Of a stretch of DNA of 64,000 nt, positions 1 through 8,629 are shown in pieces. Position 1 is the stretch's first letter. Each line of letters begins with the position of its first letter. The translations under genes and the position numbers were made by a program. Origin of the DNA: Burkholderia sp. WP9 (GTDB lineage: Bacteria; Pseudomonadota; Gammaproteobacteria; Burkholderiales; Burkholderiaceae). The stretch spans positions 2,728,001 to 2,792,000 of the forward strand of contig NZ_FNTG01000002.1 of NCBI RefSeq assembly GCF_900104795.1. Direction: 5' to 3'. The notes beneath the pieces were generated by a model. The model saw only the letters and a program-made list of their open reading frames with translations, did not search any database and was not told the DNA's origin.

Positions 1-606
1 CTGGGCAGTGCGGACAACGTGACCGTGCACTGGGAAGCGCTGTCGGCGTTCCGCGAGCGTTATCCGTCGCTGGACGCCAGTCAGGAGCTGTTCGAAATCG
101 GCGCGCGGCGCATTACGTGCGCGGGCGGCACCGCATCGATCGACATGATGCTCGACCTGATCGGCCGCGAGCATGGCGCCGCGCTGGCCTCGGCGGTGTC
201 GGAGCAATTCGTGGTGAGCCGGATCCGCCAGCGCTCGGATCATCAGCGCATGGAGATCGCCGCGCGTTACGGCGTGCACAACCGCAAGCTGATTCAGGTG
301 ATCGGCGTGATGGAACAGCATATGGAGGAGCCGCTCGCGCCGGATCGGCTCGCGCAGGAGATCGGCGTGACGCGGCGTCAACTCGAGCGGCTCTTTTGCG
401 CCTCGCTGAAAGACACGCCGACCCATTTCTATCTGCAGTTGCGCCTCGCGCGTGCGCGCGAGCTGCTGCAACAGACCGACATGTCGATTACTTCGATTTG
501 CGTGGCATGCGGATTCGAGTCGCCCTCGCATTTTTCGCGCACGTACCGCGCGCGCTTCGGCGCGAGCCCGAGAAGCGACCGGCAGCCTTCCATGGGGCCG
601 GCGTAA
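1..606 (+). CDS. GlxA-like AraC family transcriptional regulator (5' truncated by window edge)
   Basis: The reading frame is already open at base 1, so the true start lies outside the window. The visible part begins inside a DJ-1/PfpI (class I glutamine amidotransferase-like) domain, recognised from a VTVHWEALSAFRERYPSLD-type segment typical of GlxA regulators. The last ~100 residues form an AraC double helix-turn-helix, with LAQEIGVTRRQLERLF as the first HTH and ICVACGFESPSHFSRTYR as the second. Such proteins are cytoplasmic transcription factors, often controlling amine or amino-acid catabolism. The target here cannot be read from the sequence. A 14-bp inverted repeat lies about 50 bp after the stop. 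Confidence 0.85.
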   Translation: MGSADNVTVHWEALSAFRERYPSLDASQELFEIGARRITCAGGTASIDMMLDLIGREHGAALASAVSEQFVVSRIRQRSDHQRMEIAARYGVHNRKLIQVIGVMEQHMEEPLAPDRLAQEIGVTRRQLERLFCASLKDTPTHFYLQLRLARARELLQQTDMSITSICVACGFESPSHFSRTYRARFGASPRSDRQPSMGPA

Positions 607-654
607 AGGCGCTGAAGCGCCAACGCGAGTCGAGAGGGGACGGGCGGTACAAAG

Positions 655-693
655 GCCGGCGAATTGCCGCCGTCGGAGAGGCAATTCGCCGGC
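655..693. terminator. 14-bp perfect inverted repeat after the AraC-type regulator gene
   Basis: GCCGGCGAATTGCC (655-668) and GGCAATTCGCCGGC (680-693) are exact complements around an 11-nt loop. The hairpin lies between the regulator stop at 606 and the next gene. There is no T-run after it, so it may be a mRNA 3' stabiliser or a factor-assisted stop rather than a classical intrinsic terminator. Confidence 0.45.
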
Positions 694-838
694 CCGCGAC
701 GCAATTATCCCGATTATCGCAACAGTGAATTAGGTGATTGGGGGTTTACCCTAAATAGACTGACTCCTAGACTGTGTTCATCCGCTGCAGACAAACCGAT
801 TCGCAGCGTGGCAAAAACAATCTCTGGAGGTAGTTATC

Positions 839-1168
839 ATGAAATCCCTGATCGAAGCCGCTGTCATCGCCGCACTCATCACCGCACCGCTCGCCGCTTT
901 TGCTCAATCGAATCAGCCGGTTACGCGCGCGCAAGTGCGCGCTGAGCTGGTTCAGCTGGAAAAGGCCGGCTACAACCCGGCCACCGCGAGCGACCCCCAA
1001 TACCCGGCTGATATTCAAGCTGCCGAGGCTCGTGTAGCCGCGCAAAACGGCGCCGTCCAAACCAGCGGTTATGGTTCGGCCACGAATGGTTCGTCGCAGG
1101 CCGGCAGCCGTTCGGAAACGACCCGCAGCTCGTATTCGGCTCCTGTCGTCAACTACAGCCACAACTGA
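839..1168 (+). CDS. DUF4148 domain exported small protein
   Basis: A 109-residue protein with an N-terminal signal peptide (hydrophobic stretch, then A-F-A-Q as the likely cleavage site near residue 22) followed by the DUF4148 signature VTRAQVRAELVQLEKAGYNP. The start is fixed by a strong GGAGGT ribosome binding site at 826-831, 7 nt before ATG. The family is abundant in Burkholderiaceae, is predicted periplasmic, and has no known biochemical role. The C-terminal third is Ser/Gly/Thr-rich. A second, divergent member lies at 41415-41723. Confidence 0.85.
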   Translation: MKSLIEAAVIAALITAPLAAFAQSNQPVTRAQVRAELVQLEKAGYNPATASDPQYPADIQAAEARVAAQNGAVQTSGYGSATNGSSQAGSRSETTRSSYSAPVVNYSHN

Positions 1169-1488
1169 TTTCGACGTGAGTGCGTAATAGCTCGCTCCAT
1201 CCGCGTGTGCGGCAGCCGACAAGGATCGGCTTCCCGCCCACGGCGATCACGACGGCTTTCGTACTGACTGCAGTGTGGTTCCGGCTACGCCGGAAAGTAT
1301 CTGATCGATGACTCGCTGATTCCCTGGAGAGTGCTCCAGGGAATCAGCGAGTCTTTCTGTTTCTCCGCGGACTGTTCTCGCCAAATCCTCCCCCTGAAAG
1401 TCCGCGATGCAGCGCGCGAACTTCCATGTTTTTCGGAATTGGCGAATCGCTTTCGCCATGTCGAAAACGCCTGCCGAATTGCCGGACT
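1169..1488. other. Gene-free interval with a 20-bp perfect hairpin
   Basis: I see no convincing gene between the DUF4148 stop and the stop of the convergent LysR gene. The interval is dominated by the long hairpin at 1310-1353. An open minus-strand frame crosses it but has no ribosome binding site and no family I recognise. Confidence 0.5.
1310..1353. terminator. 20-bp perfect-stem hairpin between convergent genes
   Basis: GACTCGCTGATTCCCTGGAG (1310-1329) pairs perfectly with 1334-1353 around the tetraloop AGTG. On the plus strand it is followed by TTTCTGTTTCTCC. It is placed to end plus-strand transcripts from the DUF4148 gene and may also act on the convergent LysR transcript. The stem is much longer than a usual intrinsic terminator, so another role (3' processing or small RNA) is possible. 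Confidence 0.55.
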
Positions 1489-2778
1489 TCAGCCACTGTG
1501 TGTGCGCATCACGTCTACAACGGACACGCGGATCGCATCGATCAAAGCTCGCGCGGCCGGGGACGGGCTGCCGGTCGAGCGCATGGTCAAGCCGATGTCG
1601 CGTCGCGTGTTGTGTAACTTGACGTCGAGAATCGCCAGTTGTCCGGACTGAATTTCCAGTTGCAATTGGTGGGCCGACAGCGCGGCAATCATGTCCGTGT
1701 CGAATAGCAGACCGCGAATCACTGCCAGGTCCGCAGTTTCCACGGTCGGCACAGGCGGTTTGACCTTCATTCGCCTGAACTGTTTTTCGAAGAGCGCAAG
1801 AGCCGGTGCGTTGCTGCGCGGGAGGATCCACTGTGCGTCGCGCAGGTCCATGATGCTGAGATCGCGCGCATGAGCGAGCGGATGATCGCGGCGTACGAGC
1901 AGCGCCATGTCGGACGACATCAATCGCTCGTTCTTCAGGCCACTCGCGGCGTCGTTCTCCCGTAGCGCGCCGAGGATAAAGTCGACGTCACCCGCGCGCA
2001 GGTCTGCAACGAGCGCCTCGTAGGCACTTTCGTTCGTGATGGTGCGCACACCTGGATTTTCCCTCGTCATCCGTGCGATCGCTTTTGGCAGGATCAGCGT
2101 GCGTCCGAGCGGCAACGCACCGACTGTCACCGTGCCTTGAATCTGACCGTGCGTTGCCGCGACGTCGTCGGGTACATGCCTTAGTTCGTTCAACGCGCGA
2201 CGCACGCGCAGCAGAAACGCTTCGCCTTCTGTCGTGAGAAGGATGCCGCGCGGGCTACGATGAAATAAAGTCAGACCGGAGCCGCTTTCCAGCACGCGAA
2301 TCGCGGTGCTCACGGCTGGCTGGCTGATGCCGAAGGTCCTCGCTGCGCTGGGCATGTGCCGATGGCGGGCGAGCGCCGCAAACAGTTGCAGCCGCCGTGT
2401 GTTGAGCAGATAAGCCGGCAACGCGCCCTCCGCCGCGGCGCGGCGGCGTGCCTGCCGCGCCGAGCACCACTGCGCGAGTTCCTCCAGTTCGGCAAAAATC
2501 CGCTCGCAACGTTTGAGAATCGCCCGGCCGACTGGCGTTGGAAGCATGCCCGACGGACTGCGGACAAAGAGCGGCTCGCCGAGTGCCGACTCGAGTTCCT
2601 GGACAGACCGAGTGACGGCCGATTGGGCGCGAAACAGGGCGGCGGCGGCACGCGTGGCGCTGCCCGTGTCGGCGACCATTCGGAATGCGCGCAATTGCGA
2701 GAGGTTGAGAAGTTCGTGGCTGCTCATGGACGGGGCCGTGTTCTGGAATTCCGAATTGCGATTTGGTTCATAAGGCAT
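1489..2778 (-). CDS. LysR-type regulator with two tandem N-terminal HTH domains, probable gallate-cluster regulator
   Basis: A 429-residue protein, about 130 longer than a normal LysR regulator. Two LysR-type winged helix-turn-helix domains are visible. The first is at about residues 26-85 (LSQLRAFRMVADTGSATRAA). The second is at about 125-184 (TRRLQLFAALARHRHMPSAA). A single effector-binding domain follows from ~205. It is divergent from the gallate dioxygenase gene at 3229 and is therefore the likely pathway regulator. An alternative ATG at 2727 (MSSHELLN) would remove 17 residues and keep both HTH domains; neither start has a clear ribosome binding site. The two-HTH architecture is seen directly; the effector is inferred from context. 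Confidence 0.85.
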   Translation of the reverse strand: MPYEPNRNSEFQNTAPSMSSHELLNLSQLRAFRMVADTGSATRAAAALFRAQSAVTRSVQELESALGEPLFVRSPSGMLPTPVGRAILKRCERIFAELEELAQWCSARQARRRAAAEGALPAYLLNTRRLQLFAALARHRHMPSAARTFGISQPAVSTAIRVLESGSGLTLFHRSPRGILLTTEGEAFLLRVRRALNELRHVPDDVAATHGQIQGTVTVGALPLGRTLILPKAIARMTRENPGVRTITNESAYEALVADLRAGDVDFILGALRENDAASGLKNERLMSSDMALLVRRDHPLAHARDLSIMDLRDAQWILPRSNAPALALFEKQFRRMKVKPPVPTVETADLAVIRGLLFDTDMIAALSAHQLQLEIQSGQLAILDVKLHNTRRDIGLTMRSTGSPSPAARALIDAIRVSVVDVMRTHSG

Positions 2779-3228
2779 CTGTTCTGTTTATCGCGCCCGG
2801 ACGGTCCCAGCGGGATCCATTGTTGAAGCTTTGCCGGTGTGGGATTACAAAAACCCTTGTCGCAGCGCGCTTCGCGGCACTTGCCGCGCAAGCGAAGAGT
2901 CGGTAATGGCCATCAATTATCCAACTTTGGTGGTAATGGCGGTGGTTTCCGCACCCTTCCTTCGAGCAGGCTTACTCCCTATATTTGTATCCGAAAGCCT
3001 GTGCGGAAGATAGCCGCGCCGGTTACCCGACCCATCTGGTTTCGCGGGAGTATGGGCGGCGCAAGGAAAGGGGTGTAAGCGAATCGCGGGATGATGGTTG
3101 GCGGTATCCAGGTCGCGACGACTTAGGGTGAGCCCCATCGTTGCCGGACCGCCCTAGCCGTATTCTCCGCGCTCGCCACCTGAGGCGCCTCGATGGGCGG
3201 TCATCTGAGATTTCTGAGGAGTATGGGC
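2779..3228. promoter_or_regulatory. Divergent control region of the gallate cluster
   Basis: This 450-bp interval separates the double-HTH LysR gene from the dioxygenase gene and contains no credible gene. It holds a 7-bp inverted repeat, CAGGCTT (2967-2973) and AAGCCTG (2995-3001), with an AT-rich TATATTTGTAT segment between. A looser dyad around 2915-2940 (ATTATCC...GGTAAT) also has the spacing of a LysR box. The real operator cannot be decided by eye. Confidence 0.4.
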
Positions 3229-4524
3229 ATGGCACGGATCATCGGAGGCATCGCGGCCTCGCACACACCAACCATTGGCTTTGCTTTCGACAAGAACAAG
3301 CGCGACGATCCGGTGTGGGCTCCGATCTTCGAGAATTTCGCGCCGCTGGCGGACTGGCTCGCGCAGAAGCGTCCTGACGTGCTGCTGGTTATCTATAACG
3401 ACCATGTCACGTCGTTCTTCTTCGACCACTATTCGGCGTTCGCGCTAGGCGTGGGGCCTGAGTGGAAGGTCGCCGACGAGGGAGGGGGCGCGCGGGATCT
3501 GCCGCCTATCAGCGGACATCCGGGCCTGGCCACGCACATCGGCACGTCGCTCATGACCGACGAGTTCGATATGTCCTTCTTCCAGAACAAGGCGCTCGAT
3601 CACGGCTGTTTCTCGCCTCTATCGATGCTCTGCCCGCATACCCCCGAATGGCCCGTGAAACTCGTGCCGTTGCAGATGGGTGTGCTGCAAGTGCCAGTGC
3701 CGAGCGCGCGGCGCTTTTACAAGCTTGGCCAGGCACTAAGGCGTGCGATCGAGAGTTACCCGGAGGATCTCAAGGTCGCGATCGTCGCAACGGGCGGCCT
3801 GTCGCATCAGGTTCATGGGGAGCGCGCCGGCTTCAACAACACGGAATGGGACCAGCGCTTTCTCGATCTTTTCGAACGCGATCCCGAGCAACTTGCTGAT
3901 ATGACGATTGCCGAATATGCGGAACTGGGCGGGTTCGAGGGCGCTGAAGTGATCATGTGGCTCACGATGCGGGGCGCGTTGCCGTCGAGCGTCGTATGCA
4001 AGCATCGCAGCTACTACTTGCCGTCGATGGCGGGCATCGCGACCGCCATCTATGAAGGCGAGGAAGGTGAGACGAAACCTTCCATTCTGGAGCGCCACCG
4101 GCAACGGATGGCGACGCAGCTTGCCGATATCGAGAAGCTCGAAGGCACCTATCCGTTCACGATCGAACTCGCCGTGAGGGCGTATCGGATCAACGATTAT
4201 CTTCACCGGATGGTGGAGCCGGCCCATCGCGAGGCCTTCCTGAGCGATCCCGAGGCAAGTTTCGAAGCGGCCGCGCTGACCGAAGAGGAGAGAGACCTGA
4301 TCCGTCGCCGGGATTGGCGCGGCATGCTGCACTACGGCGTTATCTTTTTCATGCTGGAGAAGCTGGGCGCCGTGACAGGCGTATCGAATCTTCACATCTA
4401 CGCCGCCATGCGCGGGGAAACGCTGGAAGCTTTCCAGCGCACGCGCAATGCGCCCGGCGCGCTGTATTCGGTGGCGGGAAAAACCGCCAGAAAACTTGAC
4501 TGGGACAGCCCGAAGAAAGAGTGA
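3229..4524 (+). CDS. galA: Gallate dioxygenase (LigB-LigA fused extradiol dioxygenase)
   Basis: A 431-residue class III extradiol dioxygenase with an N-terminal LigB-type catalytic domain and a C-terminal LigA-like domain in one chain, the architecture of GalA/DesB. Predicted iron ligands are His12 (ASHTP), His59 (YNDH) and Glu240 (GFEGAE); His193 in GLSHQ matches the catalytic histidine of the family. It should open the ring of gallate to 4-oxalomesaconate using Fe(II) and O2 in the cytoplasm. The start at 3229 is chosen because AGGAG at 3217-3221 is 7 nt upstream; ATG at 3223 is too close. It is the first gene of a catabolic cluster and divergent from its probable regulator. A protocatechuate 4,5-dioxygenase activity cannot be excluded, but that enzyme is usually two subunits. 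Confidence 0.88.
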   Translation: MARIIGGIAASHTPTIGFAFDKNKRDDPVWAPIFENFAPLADWLAQKRPDVLLVIYNDHVTSFFFDHYSAFALGVGPEWKVADEGGGARDLPPISGHPGLATHIGTSLMTDEFDMSFFQNKALDHGCFSPLSMLCPHTPEWPVKLVPLQMGVLQVPVPSARRFYKLGQALRRAIESYPEDLKVAIVATGGLSHQVHGERAGFNNTEWDQRFLDLFERDPEQLADMTIAEYAELGGFEGAEVIMWLTMRGALPSSVVCKHRSYYLPSMAGIATAIYEGEEGETKPSILERHRQRMATQLADIEKLEGTYPFTIELAVRAYRINDYLHRMVEPAHREAFLSDPEASFEAAALTEEERDLIRRRDWRGMLHYGVIFFMLEKLGAVTGVSNLHIYAAMRGETLEAFQRTRNAPGALYSVAGKTARKLDWDSPKKE

Positions 4525-4750
4525 GCTGAGAACAGGCGCAGTTGACCGGGATCGCATGGCAACCATGCAAGCGGTAATTCCGCGACGCAGACACAGATCA
4601 ACAACACAAACAGTTCCGATGGCGCGTTGAGCCGCGCCACTCAGGCCATCGTTCGAGTGGGCCTTTAAACCCGCTTTGGCGTTGCCGTTGCGGAGCCGTT
4701 CGCGATCGTTGCGTCGGGCGAGACATATAGGAAGGAGACAGGAGTCAACA

Positions 4751-6100
4751 ATGACTAACGGAAGAACGATTGATATCAAGGCGTTTATCGACGGGCGATC
4801 CATTTCGCCTTACCAGTGGCTGCTGGTGGCGCTGTGTTTCCTGGTCGTGACGGCGGATGGCATGGACGTGGCGATCATGGGCTTCGTGGCGCCTTCGATC
4901 ATTCACGACTGGGGGATTTCGCGACCCGCGTTCGGTCTGGTGATGAGCGCGGCGCCGCTCGGCCTCGTGATCGGCGCTCTCGGGGCGGGGCCTGCTTCGG
5001 ACCGTGTGGGCCGTAAGTGGGTGTTGATTACTTCTGTTTTCCTTTTCGGTGTGTTCACGATAGCGACCGCCTTCACCCGGTCGCCTATGGAAATGGCCAC
5101 GCTGCGTTTGCTGACCGGCATTGGTCTTGGCGCCGCGATGCCCAACTCGACCACGCTGCTTTCGGAGTACGCACCTCAGCGCAAGCGGTCACTGTTGATC
5201 ACCATCATGTTCACTGGTTTCAATCTGGGTTCGGCCTTGATCGGTTTTGTTGCCGGCTGGCTCATTCCCGACCATGGTTGGCGTTCGGTATTGATCTTTG
5301 GTGGCGCTCTGCCGCTCGCCTTGATCCCCTTGCAGGTGTGGCTGCTACCGGAATCGGCCCGTCTCCTGGCGGTGCGCGGCGCGTCGCCCTCGCGTATCGG
5401 CGCGACTCTGGGCCGGGTGTGCGGTGAGCGCTTTACAGGCGACGAGGTTTTTGTTTCCAGCGAGCCCCCGTTGCCGACGCGCAAACCGATCGGCGTGCTC
5501 TTTTCGCACGGCTACGGCTTCATGACCGTGGCGCTTTGGGCGACCTATTTCATGGGCCTGCTCGTGATCTATCTGTTGATGGGCTGGCTGCCCACGCTCA
5601 TGAAAGATGCGGGGCTGACCGTCACGTCGGCGGCCAACGTGACGGCGATGTTTCAGATCGGCGGAACGATCGGCGCGGTTCTTGTCGGCTGGATGATGGA
5701 CAAAGTGCGGCCGGCGCCGGTCATCAGTGCGGCCTATCTCGGCGGCGGTCTGTGTGTTCTTGCGCTTGGATGGATCGGCGCTTTGTCGTCCTCGCTGGCG
5801 TGGTTCGTGTTTGCAGCCGGCTTTTGCATGAGCGGCGCGCAGACCGGGTTGAACGCGTTTGCGCCAGGCCGCTACCCGACGCTCGCACGTGCTACCGGCG
5901 TGAGCTGGATGTTGGGCATGGGGCGATTCGGCAGCATCTTCGGCTCGGCAATAGGCGGCGCGCTGCTCGGCCTCGGCTTGCAGTTCAGCGCGATTCTCCC
6001 GCTGCTTGCGGTGCCCGCAACGCTGGCTGCGGTGGCCATCCTGCTGGCCCAGCGGGTCAGGGTAAGCGAGCCGGCCGCGCAGCCCAACACGGCGCACTGA
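4751..6100 (+). CDS. galT: MFS aromatic acid:H+ symporter (AAHS family), probable gallate importer
   Basis: A 449-residue inner-membrane protein with about 12 hydrophobic segments. TM1 carries the AAHS-type acidic motif TADGMDVAIMGF. The loop after TM2 has the MFS signature GPASDRVGRKW. The start follows an AAGGAG box about 14 nt upstream and a closer CAGGAG. It lies 226 bp after the dioxygenase gene and directly before the hydratase and aldolase genes, so gallate or a related hydroxybenzoate is the likely substrate. The symbol is by analogy with the Pseudomonas gallate transporter; substrate is inferred. Confidence 0.8.
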   Translation: MTNGRTIDIKAFIDGRSISPYQWLLVALCFLVVTADGMDVAIMGFVAPSIIHDWGISRPAFGLVMSAAPLGLVIGALGAGPASDRVGRKWVLITSVFLFGVFTIATAFTRSPMEMATLRLLTGIGLGAAMPNSTTLLSEYAPQRKRSLLITIMFTGFNLGSALIGFVAGWLIPDHGWRSVLIFGGALPLALIPLQVWLLPESARLLAVRGASPSRIGATLGRVCGERFTGDEVFVSSEPPLPTRKPIGVLFSHGYGFMTVALWATYFMGLLVIYLLMGWLPTLMKDAGLTVTSAANVTAMFQIGGTIGAVLVGWMMDKVRPAPVISAAYLGGGLCVLALGWIGALSSSLAWFVFAAGFCMSGAQTGLNAFAPGRYPTLARATGVSWMLGMGRFGSIFGSAIGGALLGLGLQFSAILPLLAVPATLAAVAILLAQRVRVSEPAAQPNTAH

Positions 6101-6165
6101 CCAGGTAATCGAGCGATGCCACGTCCGGCATTGCGGCAACAATTCAAACGCTGTTCGGAGTCACG

Positions 6166-7191
6166 ATGATCATCGACATTCACGGCCACTACACAACGGC
6201 ACCCAAAGCACTGGAAATGTGGCGCAACCGCCAGATTGCGAGCATCAACACTCCTTCGGAAGTGCCCAAAGTTTCCGAATTGCAGATCGGCGACGACGAA
6301 CTGCGCGAATCGATCGAAAGCAACCAGTTGCGCCTGATGCGCGAACGCGGCCTCGATCTCACGATCTTCAGCCCGCGCGCCAGTTTCATGGCGCATCACA
6401 TCGGTGATTTTCAGGTCTCCAGCACGTGGGCGGCGATTTGCAACGAGTTGTGCTTCCGTGTGAGCCAGTTGTTTCCCGATCATTTCATTCCGGCTGCAAT
6501 GCTTCCGCAAAGCCCCGGCGTGGATGTCGCCACCTGCATTCCCGAACTCGTCAAATGCGTGGAGCAGTACGGCAACGTGGCGATCAATCTCAATCCGGAC
6601 CCGTCGGGCGGTCACTGGACCAGCCCGCCGCTGTCCGATCGCTACTGGTATCCGATCTACGAGAAGATGGTCGAGTACGACATCCCCGCAATGATTCACG
6701 TGAGCACGAGTTGCAATGCGTGTTTCCACACAACGGGCGCGCACTACCTGAACGCCGACACCACTGCGTTCATGCAATGCCTCACGTCGGACCTGTTCCG
6801 CGATTTCCCAACGCTGCGCTTCGTGATTCCGCACGGCGGCGGTGCGGTGCCGTACCACTGGGGACGCTTTCGCGGACTCGCACAGGAATTGAAGAAGCCG
6901 CTCTTGAAGGACCACCTGCTCAACAACGTCTTCTTCGACACCTGCGTCTATCACCAGCCGGGCATCGATCTGCTGACGCGCGTGATTCCCGTGGACAACA
7001 TTCTGTTTGCAAGCGAGATGATCGGCGCCGTGCGCGGCATCGATCCCGAGACGGGCAATTATTTCGACGACACCCGGCGCTATATCGAGTCCGCGCAGAT
7101 CGATACGGACGAGCGGTACAAGATTTATGAAGGCAACGCGCGGCGCGTTTATCCGCGCCTCGATGCAGCATTGAAAATGAAGGGGCTTTGA
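6166..7191 (+). CDS. ligJ: 4-oxalomesaconate hydratase, LigJ type (amidohydrolase superfamily)
   Basis: A 341-residue amidohydrolase-fold protein. The N-terminal metal motif is IDIHGHYTT (His6 and His8); later metal or active-site histidines lie in AMIHVST and [14 protein letters not shown]. The opening and overall length match LigJ, which hydrates the ring-cleavage product to 4-carboxy-4-hydroxy-2-oxoadipate. It is not the PIG-L-type hydratase GalB of Pseudomonas. The gene lies 65 bp after the transporter and ends 2 bp before the aldolase gene, consistent with one operon. Confidence 0.85.
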   Translation: MIIDIHGHYTTAPKALEMWRNRQIASINTPSEVPKVSELQIGDDELRESIESNQLRLMRERGLDLTIFSPRASFMAHHIGDFQVSSTWAAICNELCFRVSQLFPDHFIPAAMLPQSPGVDVATCIPELVKCVEQYGNVAINLNPDPSGGHWTSPPLSDRYWYPIYEKMVEYDIPAMIHVSTSCNACFHTTGAHYLNADTTAFMQCLTSDLFRDFPTLRFVIPHGGGAVPYHWGRFRGLAQELKKPLLKDHLLNNVFFDTCVYHQPGIDLLTRVIPVDNILFASEMIGAVRGIDPETGNYFDDTRRYIESAQIDTDERYKIYEGNARRVYPRLDAALKMKGL

Positions 7192-7193
7192 TC

Positions 7194-7877
7194 ATGTATG
7201 AATTAGGCGTGGTGTATCGCAACATTCAGCGAGCACAGAAGGATGTCGCTGCGAATCTCGGTGCGCTTGGGACGGCCACCGTGCACGAGGCAATGGGTCG
7301 CGTCGGCCTGCTCAAGCCATACATGCGGCCGATTTACGCGGGTGCGCGCGCCCATGGCACGGCGGTCACGGTTCTGTTGCAGCCCGGCGACAACTGGATG
7401 CTGCACGTCGCCGCCGAACAGATCCAGCCGGGCGATATTGTCATTGCCGGTGTCACGGCCGATTGCACGGACGGCTATTTCGGTGATCTGCTGGCAACGA
7501 GCTTCAAGGCACGCGGCGCGCAGGGGCTCGTCATCGATGCGGGCGTGCGCGACGTAAGCGTGCTGGCCGACATGCAATTCCCGGTCTGGAGCAAAGCGAT
7601 TTCCGCCAAAGGGACGATCAAGGCCACGCTCGGCTCGGTGAACATTCCGGTGGTGTGCGCCGGAGCGCTGGTGAATCCCGGCGACGTCGTCGTCGCGGAT
7701 GAAGACGGCGTCGTGGTGGTCCCCGCGGCGTCGGCGCAGAAGGTGCTCGACAAGGCGGCGGCGCGCGAAGCCAATGAGGCCGAGAAGCGCGCGAAGCTCG
7801 CTGCCGGCGTGCTCGGTCTGGATATGTATCGCATGCGCGAGCCCTTGCAGGAAGCAGGGCTGCGCTATATCGACTGA
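7194..7877 (+). CDS. ligK: 4-carboxy-4-hydroxy-2-oxoadipate aldolase / oxaloacetate decarboxylase
   Basis: A 227-residue RraA-superfamily class II aldolase. The Arg/Asp active-site motif is visible as [14 protein letters not shown], and the length fits LigK/GalC/ProA. It cleaves the hydrated product to pyruvate and oxaloacetate, ending the meta-cleavage branch in the TCA cycle. ATG at 7194 lies 2 bp beyond the ligJ stop; a TTG two codons earlier would overlap the stop. Close packing with ligJ implies translational coupling. Confidence 0.87.
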   Translation: MYELGVVYRNIQRAQKDVAANLGALGTATVHEAMGRVGLLKPYMRPIYAGARAHGTAVTVLLQPGDNWMLHVAAEQIQPGDIVIAGVTADCTDGYFGDLLATSFKARGAQGLVIDAGVRDVSVLADMQFPVWSKAISAKGTIKATLGSVNIPVVCAGALVNPGDVVVADEDGVVVVPAASAQKVLDKAAAREANEAEKRAKLAAGVLGLDMYRMREPLQEAGLRYID

Positions 7878-7908
7878 AAAGGCGTGTAACTTGGCTATCG
7901 ATCAAACC

Positions 7909-8598
7909 ATGGGGCAGACGGTCACCGTTATCTCATCAATGGCGACCCGGAATGTGCTCGCCGATCTCGCCGAACGATACGCGCAGGATTCGCGGCAATC
8001 GGTGTCGGTCGAATCGGTAGGCGGCGTCGATGCTGCCCGGCGTGTGATGGACGGTGAGCCGTTCGATGTCGTCGTGCTGGCGGCCGACGCAATCGACCGG
8101 CTGGCGGCGGCCGGCCGGATCGTGGCGGGCAGTCAGAGGGAGATCGCCCGCTCTCACGTGGCAATCGCCGTGGCGGCGGGCGCGGCGCATCCCGACATCT
8201 CGACCGGACCCGCCGTACGCAGTGCGATTCTGGCTGCCCGCAGTATCGGCCATTCCACCGGACCGAGCGGTTCGCATCTGTTGCGGCTTTTCGAGCGCTG
8301 GGGCATCGCAGGGACTATCGCGCCGCGCGTTGTGCAGGCTCCGCCGGGCGTGCCGGTAGGCTCACTCGTCGCGAGCGGTGAGGTGCAACTCGGTTTCCAG
8401 CAATTGAGCGAATTGATGCACCTGCCCGGCCTTGATGTGGTGGGGATCCTTCCGTCTGATATTCAGGTCGTCACCGCTTTTTCAGCCGCGGTTTGCGTGG
8501 CGTCCACGCAAGCTGCGCAGGCACAGGCATTCGTTTCGTTCCTTGCGTCGCCCCTTGCGGCGTCTGTCAAGCTGGTGCACGGCATGGAGCCGGCGTGA
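7909..8598 (+). CDS. ModA-like periplasmic-binding-fold protein without a signal peptide
   Basis: A 229-residue protein resembling the molybdate-binding (ModA, type II periplasmic binding protein) fold: VISSMATRNVLADLAERYA at the start, FDVVVLAADAIDRLAAAGRI, and GPSGSHLLRLFERWGI. No export signal precedes the fold and no ABC permease or ATPase is nearby, so it is probably cytoplasmic. It starts 31 bp after the aldolase gene and closes the gallate operon. TTG at 7891 with an AAAGG box is an alternative start. A role as transport component is unlikely without partners; a pathway role, such as sensing or isomerising an intermediate, is inference only. Confidence 0.7.
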   Translation: MGQTVTVISSMATRNVLADLAERYAQDSRQSVSVESVGGVDAARRVMDGEPFDVVVLAADAIDRLAAAGRIVAGSQREIARSHVAIAVAAGAAHPDISTGPAVRSAILAARSIGHSTGPSGSHLLRLFERWGIAGTIAPRVVQAPPGVPVGSLVASGEVQLGFQQLSELMHLPGLDVVGILPSDIQVVTAFSAAVCVASTQAAQAQAFVSFLASPLAASVKLVHGMEPA

Positions 8599-8629
8599 AC
8601 ATCCGCCGCGTATATGGAGTCTCGAATCG

